Source: Pedobacter frigoris (GTDB lineage Bacteria; Bacteroidota; Bacteroidia; Sphingobacteriales; Sphingobacteriaceae). From it: a stretch of 64,000 nt of DNA. The notes below the pieces were generated by a model. It had not been told where the DNA came from. It worked only from the letters and a program-made list of their open reading frames with translations, and ran no database searches. Positions 62,922 through 64,000 of this stretch are shown in pieces. Every line of letters begins with the position of its first letter. Positions within the stretch are counted from its first letter, which is position 1. The stretch is from the NCBI RefSeq assembly GCF_005116445.1, contig NZ_SWBQ01000001.1, forward strand, positions 1,413,734 to 1,477,733. The letters run 5' to 3'. The position numbers were made by a program, and so were the translations under genes.

Positions 62922-63359
62922 ATGGAAACACAACAAAAAGACCTATCGTATTTCAGGTTACGACTACAAGAATTATTAAATAACAGCTTTCCCGAAAAAG
63001 CAAACGACCAAAAATTTATTGAACAACGTTCTTCTTGGGCTACCAATGCTTACGAAGGTGCTTTTCAATCGAGCAATGACATTGAAAAATGCAATGAAAT
63101 AGCCAATTACATACTTTTTGAAGGCTTGCATTTTTCCAAATTCGATACCGTTTTTCAAGTGGTTTGCAATGAGTTTGATACCATAATGGCAGATGAGGAA
63201 CTGCGACCATTCGCTCTGAAAATATTGCCGATTTGTGAGCCGATTTTCGCTGGCTATGAATTAACTGATGACTTCGCTTATAATACTGATTTCGACTTGC
63301 TCTATACTGAACTGACCGGAACCATCGCAATATGGATTGAGAAAAATGGGCTTCAGTAA
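62922..63359 (+). CDS. DUF1896 protein
   Basis: 145 aa, one DUF1896 domain: LSYFRLRLQELLNNSFPEKA, YILFEGLHFSKFDTVF and AIWIEKNGLQ at the end. Members are encoded ahead of the methylase/helicase gene in Bacteroidota elements and have no known function. The methylase/helicase remnant starts 14 bp before its stop. Confidence 0.85.
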   Translation: METQQKDLSYFRLRLQELLNNSFPEKANDQKFIEQRSSWATNAYEGAFQSSNDIEKCNEIANYILFEGLHFSKFDTVFQVVCNEFDTIMADEELRPFALKILPICEPIFAGYELTDDFAYNTDFDLLYTELTGTIAIWIEKNGLQ

Positions 63360-63602
63360 AAAGCAACATCTCCAACAGAACATTGATACCCTACGAATTG
63401 CTTTTAAACTTGGTCTAAAGAAAACAGATTGAGCGAACTGAAAACGGAACTGGCTGCTGTTGAAAGGAAAATACAGTTATCCATCACGCCAGAAACTAAA
63501 GAAGAACCACTGGAAAAAGCAGAAAAGCAGAAACAAACCCCAAACAATTCGGAGAATATTGTACGGACAAAAGGTATTCATTTACCTTGTGGTATATTAT
63601 AA
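63346..63602 (+). pseudogene. Collapsed N6-methylase/helicase gene
   Basis: The 28-codon opening MGFSKKQHLQQNIDTLRIAF, then KLGLKKTD and TGA (63346-63432), is the start of the very large element-encoded methylase/helicase. Directly after it, two frames off, LSELKTELAAVERKIQLSIT and later VRTKGIHLPCGIL with TAA (63429-63602) read as the end of the same protein. Everything between, thousands of bases in intact relatives, is missing. The junction also breaks the frame. Confidence 0.72.
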
Positions 63603-63611
63603 GAAAGGTTA

Positions 63612-64000
63612 TTACTTTTCTTCCTTTTCATCCATTTTACTGATTAGTGCATCACGTAGGCAGTCAAGGAATTTCGTTCTGTTCATTTTTCGGCTTTTAA
63701 GTCCAAATAAGTGTGATAGAAATTTCCTAAACTAACATTAAAGGCAAGTTCAAGGGCTTTAGCAATAACTTTAATGTCCGCATTTCCATTATCAAAAACA
63801 CCTTGTGAATGTAATGCATAAACCAGTTCTGTTAATGCAGTCTTGCTTCCCGTCCAATTAAGAGCAGAGTTATCAGATGCCTTTTTTTGATTGTTATTAT
63901 TTAGTTTGTCTTCGATATAAACTTGTATCAGGTCGTTGGCTATAATTTTTGCGACCTTGTAATCGTGGGAAGTGGAAAAGCGATGATCTGCCTCAAAATA
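63612..64000 (-). pseudogene. rteC: Second rteC, frameshifted near its end and cut by the window edge
   Basis: The minus strand runs in from the right edge and reads YFEADHRFSTSHDYKVAKII, GSKTALTELVYALHSQGVF and NFYHTYLDLKAEK, then TGA (63685-63683). The normal ending of RteC appears in another frame straight after (MNRTKFLDCLRDALISKMDE, 63686-63612). One added A in the GAAAAATG run would join them. The matching end of the first RteC is SRTAFLDQLKLSLEEYMDKD. A real frameshift or a sequencing error in the A run. Confidence 0.7.

Larger units (their letters stand above)
52061..64000. mobile_element. Part of a Bacteroidota integrative conjugative element (CTnDOT-like)
   Basis: Gene content is that of the regulatory and DNA-processing segment of such elements: rteC, two excisionase-like HTH genes, DUF3945, type IA topoisomerase, ORF6N, MT-A70 methyltransferase, DUF1896, methylase/helicase remnant and a second rteC. 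Base composition drops to AT-rich compared with the chromosome on the left. The right border is beyond the window; integrase, relaxase and tra genes are not seen. Left border about 51.7-52.06 kb. Confidence 0.8.

Noticed and set aside
1..64000. CRISPR arrays, tRNA or rRNA genes
   Set aside because: No regularly spaced repeats and no recognisable tRNA or rRNA stretch were found in the spacers that I read.

Overview
The window looks like chromosome from a Sphingobacteriaceae bacterium (Bacteroidota), most like Pedobacter. The basis is a SusC/SusD pair driven by an ECF sigma/FecR module, many TlpA, DUF and LytTR families typical of the group, promoter-like boxes of the Bacteroidota type (TTTG, about 20 nt, TAnnTTTG), weak Shine-Dalgarno sites, and a CTnDOT-like RteC/DUF3945/topoisomerase element. 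This is inferred from recognised families and motifs; no database search was made.

Layout. 1-3778: the end of a LytS-type sensor kinase, its LytTR regulator and a TlpA-like protein. 3919-11820: accessory genes, including a DUF4091 hydrolase fragment, an AbiEi/AbiEii toxin-antitoxin pair with a hairpin operator, a CvpA-CAP fusion, a rifampin ADP-ribosyltransferase, a class II Fic protein whose start codon lies in a 34-bp palindrome, an AHSA1 protein, a Rpn-type nuclease, and small stress-type proteins. 11943-16401: a DUF695 protein, a GxGYxYP protein and an L,D-transpeptidase.

16623-36169 is one minus-strand polysaccharide-utilisation-type locus. In transcription order it holds an ECF sigma factor, FecR, SusC, SusD, two lipoproteins, two tandem GHL10-like hydrolases, a metallophosphoesterase, an SGNH hydrolase, an FAD oxidoreductase, a DUF4434 protein, an MFS sugar porter and a GlcNAc 2-epimerase. 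The logic would be surface capture (SusCD), periplasmic processing, import by the MFS porter and epimerisation in the cytoplasm. The substrate is not determined; the epimerase hints at an amino-sugar glycan.

36600-51827 is mixed. Its most notable content is a two-gene unit of a PUA/EVE-like plus PD-(D/E)XK (DUF3883) protein and a membrane-anchored UvrD helicase with a nuclease-like insertion and a C4 zinc finger, a candidate restriction or defence pair. It is followed by a phospholipase D-like protein and a graveyard of gene ends: a 93-bp duplicated DUF3592 tail and a LytTR tail. Small secreted proteins and lipoproteins follow.

From about 52 kb to the right edge lies the regulatory/DNA-processing part of an integrative conjugative element: rteC, two HTH proteins, DUF3945, topoisomerase, ORF6N, MT-A70 methyltransferase, DUF1896, a collapsed methylase/helicase pseudogene and a second, frameshifted rteC. 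Two cargo blocks (YafY/GyrI-like/DUF1801 and AraC/CMD) interrupt it, and five related copies of an upstream repeat precede its genes. No integrase, relaxase or transfer genes are inside the window.
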